From the NCBI GenBank assembly GCA_947502495.1, contig CANNAC010000007.1, positions 146,483 to 210,482 on the forward strand: DNA of 64,000 bases, in the 5' to 3' direction. The notes below the pieces were generated by a model. That model made no database searches. It was not told the DNA's origin and saw only the letters and a list, made by a program, of their open reading frames with translations. The stretch is from an uncultured Flavobacteriaceae bacterium. Its GTDB lineage: Bacteria; Bacteroidota; Bacteroidia; Flavobacteriales; Flavobacteriaceae. Positions within the stretch are counted from its first letter, which is position 1. Every line of letters starts with the position of its first letter. Shown here piece after piece: positions 61,700 through 64,000 of the stretch. The position numbers were made by a program, and so were the translations under genes.

Positions 61700-63670
61700 A
61701 TGAAGCAAAAAATTCTGATATTCTTTTTATTAAGTGTTTTTCATTTTGGGTATGCGCAAGTTTCTCCAAATCGAAAATTAGAGAAAGAAAAATATGAACA
61801 AAGTCAATTAAATGATACTTTATCTATAGGAAGTGGCAGAAGTACTACCAATACAATAAGTAAAGCAGCGGTTGCTAAAGTACAAGACTACTTGATAATC
61901 TCACATAAAAGAGACACCGTTCATGTAGATACCACGCTAAGTATTAAAAAGGAATACAAATTTAATTATTTACGAAGAGATAATTTTGAGTTGTTGCCGT
62001 TTTCTAATGTCGGACAAACCTATAACAAGCTTGCGTATGATTTTCATAGTGATAAGCTAATGCCTTTATTTGGGGCAAGAGGAAGACACTTCAATTATAT
62101 GGAAATTGAAGACATCAACTATTACCGAGTACCAACACCATTTACAGAGCTTTATTACAAAACCGCTTTCTCTCAAGGACAACAAGTAGATGCGTTTTTT
62201 ACCGTAAATACATCTCCGCAATTAAATATATCTTTAGCCTATAAAGGTTTGCGTTCTCTAGGTAAATACCAACACATATTAACGAGTACAGGGAATTTTA
62301 GATTTACTACAAGTTATAATACAAAAGACAAACGATATACAGCGAATGCGCATTTTGTAGCCCAAGATTTAATGAATGAAGAAAATGGCGGATTGAAAGA
62401 GGATAATGTCGCCTATTTTGAAGCTGGTGACCCAGAATTTACCGATAGAGGTGTTTTAGAAGTTAATTTTGAAGATGCCGAAAGTATCTTAAAAGGAAAA
62501 CGTTTTCATTTAGACCACCAATATAGTATCACAAAACCAAAAGACTCGTTAGCAACAAACACGTTAAGTGTTGGTCATATTATATCTTTTGAAGATAAAT
62601 TCTTTCAGTTCGATCAAGATATTGAAACCGATTATTTTGGGGAATCCTTTAGAGCATCCAATTTAAAAAAACGAGTTACACTAGAAAACTTCTATAACCA
62701 AGTACATGTAGACTATGCCAATAAAACGTTGGGAGCTTTACAATTTAATGTAAGTCATAACGGTTATAATTACGGATATGATAATGTAGTCATTTTAGAC
62801 GAAAACAGAATAACCAATAGAATAAAAGGACAAGTCCTTGCTTTAGGAGGTGCGTATAGCAAGACCTTTAAAAAGTTCCATATAGAAGGAGAGATAGGTG
62901 CAAACATATCTGGAGATTTTAATGGTAACTTTTTAACAGCAAAAGCAAGCTATCCAATGAATGAACATGCAGTCATAAGCGCTACTATTAATACCAATTC
63001 CAAAGCCCCTAATTATAATTTTCAATTATATCAAAACGATTACATAAACTATAACTGGCAAAACGATTTCAATAATACAAAAACGCAAGAAATAGAATTT
63101 CAATTGCAGTCTAACAAGATTGCAGATGTTTCTTTGAGTTTTTCCTCTATTGATGATTACACATACTTTAAAAGTAATCCAACAGACAGCCTAATTAAGC
63201 CGTACCAAAATAACGCAACTATAAACTATCTCAAGCTAAAGGTAGAGAAAGACATTAAGTATAAAAAAATAGGTTTATACAATACCATATTATATCAAAA
63301 CGTAAAAGACGATAACAATACCTTAAACGTTCCAGAGATTGTAATGCGTAATACCTTATACTATGCCAATACATTCTTTAATAACGAACTATTCCTGCAA
63401 ACCGGAATCACCTTCAGCTATTTCTCTAAATACTATATGAATGGCTATGATCCCGTTTTAGCCGAACTATATGTGCAAGACCAAAAAGAATACGGCGCAT
63501 TCCCAAGAGTAGACTTCTTTATAAACGCAAAAATTCGTCAAGCAAGAATCTACTTAAAAGCAGAACACTTTAATTCTGCCTGGACCGGTTACGATTATTA
63601 CGCCGCGCCAAACTATCCATATAGAGACTTCACCGTACGTTTCGGTGTGGTGTGGAATTTCTTTTTATAA
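61700..63670 (+). CDS. Putative porin (Porin_10-type outer-membrane protein)
   Basis: 656 residues with signal peptide ending GYAQ, then a Bacteroidota putative-porin sequence: YKFNYLRRDNFELLPFSNVGQTYNKL, ADYHF-like Tyr/Asn-rich beta strands, and a C-terminal strand ending VRFGVVWNFFL, with the terminal aromatic-Leu typical of barrels. It should be an outer-membrane channel of unknown substrate. It stands alone, with a structured repeat 6 nt after its stop. Confidence 0.87.
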   Translation: MKQKILIFFLLSVFHFGYAQVSPNRKLEKEKYEQSQLNDTLSIGSGRSTTNTISKAAVAKVQDYLIISHKRDTVHVDTTLSIKKEYKFNYLRRDNFELLPFSNVGQTYNKLAYDFHSDKLMPLFGARGRHFNYMEIEDINYYRVPTPFTELYYKTAFSQGQQVDAFFTVNTSPQLNISLAYKGLRSLGKYQHILTSTGNFRFTTSYNTKDKRYTANAHFVAQDLMNEENGGLKEDNVAYFEAGDPEFTDRGVLEVNFEDAESILKGKRFHLDHQYSITKPKDSLATNTLSVGHIISFEDKFFQFDQDIETDYFGESFRASNLKKRVTLENFYNQVHVDYANKTLGALQFNVSHNGYNYGYDNVVILDENRITNRIKGQVLALGGAYSKTFKKFHIEGEIGANISGDFNGNFLTAKASYPMNEHAVISATINTNSKAPNYNFQLYQNDYINYNWQNDFNNTKTQEIEFQLQSNKIADVSLSFSSIDDYTYFKSNPTDSLIKPYQNNATINYLKLKVEKDIKYKKIGLYNTILYQNVKDDNNTLNVPEIVMRNTLYYANTFFNNELFLQTGITFSYFSKYYMNGYDPVLAELYVQDQKEYGAFPRVDFFINAKIRQARIYLKAEHFNSAWTGYDYYAAPNYPYRDFTVRFGVVWNFFL

Positions 63671-63676
63671 TTTTTA

Positions 63677-63844
63677 GGGCGTTCCGTTGGTTAACTAAAG
63701 GGTTAACCAACGTCAGGCTATCCGCTATATCTTTTTGTATCCTTATTATATATAGAGTAGAAGCGTCCTATATATAAAGAGTGTTTTTAATTAAAGTGTA
63801 GGTGTTATTAACACCAAAAAGGATGTCGCTGCTATCCTTAACGC
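63677..63844 (+). repeat. Structured intergenic repeat, copy 2
   Basis: Closing stem GCGTT (63679-63683) with AACGC (63840-63844). Perfect 11-bp hairpin CGTTGGTTAAC / GTTAACCAACG (63685-63712). Stem ATCTTTTTG (63729-63737) with CAAAAAGGAT (63815-63824). Inner hairpin GGTGT-TATTA-ACACC (63801-63815). Conserved core GCTATCCGCTATATC and GATGTCGCTGCTATCC matches copy 1 at 40446-40573 at the level of structure and core bases. Confidence 0.8.
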
Positions 63845-63957
63845 GAATCCCAAGAAACAAGCATCCCATTCCAAAAAAACTTTGCCTTATAAATGCTTGA
63901 AAATAAGCCTTTAGAAAGCCTCGAAAAAAATAATCAAAAAAAAGATTAAAAAAGGCA

Positions 63958-63987
63958 TTGTCAGAAAGAAAAAGGTATCTATATTTG
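63958..63987 (+). promoter_or_regulatory. Strong housekeeping promoter reading out of the window
   Basis: TTG (63958-63960), 19-nt spacer, TATATTTG (63980-63987), a full match to the Bacteroidota consensus. The following CACCCCGCTACGG continues past the window; the transcribed gene is outside. Confidence 0.65.
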
Positions 63988-64000
63988 CACCCCGCTACGG

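Noticed and set aside
63844..64000. A tRNA or rRNA gene at the right edge
   Set aside because: Only its promoter-like sequence and 13 nt after it are inside the window; the gene itself is not visible.

Overview
The window reads as one stretch of a low-GC chromosome from a marine-type member of Flavobacteriaceae (Bacteroidota). The evidence: many Bacteroidota lipoproteins and DUF families, three proteins with type IX secretion C-terminal signals, a SusC-like TonB receptor with a carboxypeptidase-regulatory N-terminus, a putative-porin family protein, and promoters of the Bacteroidota form TAnnTTTG. No rRNA, tRNA, CRISPR array, classical IS or prophage was seen. A strong promoter at the extreme right edge points to a gene just outside.

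Layout. 1-8.5 kb: five-gene amine-degradation operon (aldehyde dehydrogenase, phenylacetate-CoA-ligase-like enzyme, TonB receptor, lipoprotein copper amine oxidase, SCO copper chaperone) facing an Lrp regulator. 8.6-12.6 kb: branched-chain-type 2-oxoacid dehydrogenase E2 and fused E1. A 432-bp GIY-YIG nuclease element sits in the 5' end of E2. 13-21 kb: DUF4136 lipoprotein, urocanate hydratase with a small DUF5522 protein, and a 1576-residue CUB-repeat secreted protein. 21.5-30.9 kb: PLP enzyme, glucosaminidase, hemL, YiaA/DUF2157/GDYXXLXY membrane proteins, M49 peptidase. 31-38.5 kb: diheme lipoprotein, M28 peptidase, two YceI proteins, a TonB-C-like protein divergent from a membrane-tethered winged-helix regulator, and a type-B T9SS protein. 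38.7-50.5 kb: lysS, Pmp3, lipB, FKBP, SMR exporter, ACT, DJ-1/PfpI, Crp, aldehyde dehydrogenase with AraC regulator, VOC, nucleoid-associated protein. 50.6-58.3 kb: an ECF sigma-factor locus with envelope proteins, a possible anti-sigma factor and a periplasmic TPR-CHAT protease. 58.3-64 kb: beta-propeller lipoprotein, rnhB, putative porin.

Three observations stand out. (1) The GIY-YIG element lies between a perfect 40-bp duplication of the E2 start region. It is flanked by TTCCTGC-N4-GCAGGAA hairpins and wired by a TAATG junction and an 11-nt overlap so that leader, nuclease and a re-started E2 read as a coupled chain; related repeat sequence also encodes a peptide in the E2 linker. (2) Six sites around the ECF sigma gene share TGTTAAC(C/T)-N15/16-(C/T)ATTAA. 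Five point at genes (the sigma gene itself and four envelope proteins) and one at a gene-less unit of about 105 nt ending in a strong terminator, a likely small RNA. (3) Two distant intergenic repeats (40446-40573 and 63677-63844) keep the same fold with compensatory base changes in the closing stem (GCAAT/ATTGC versus GCGTT/AACGC).
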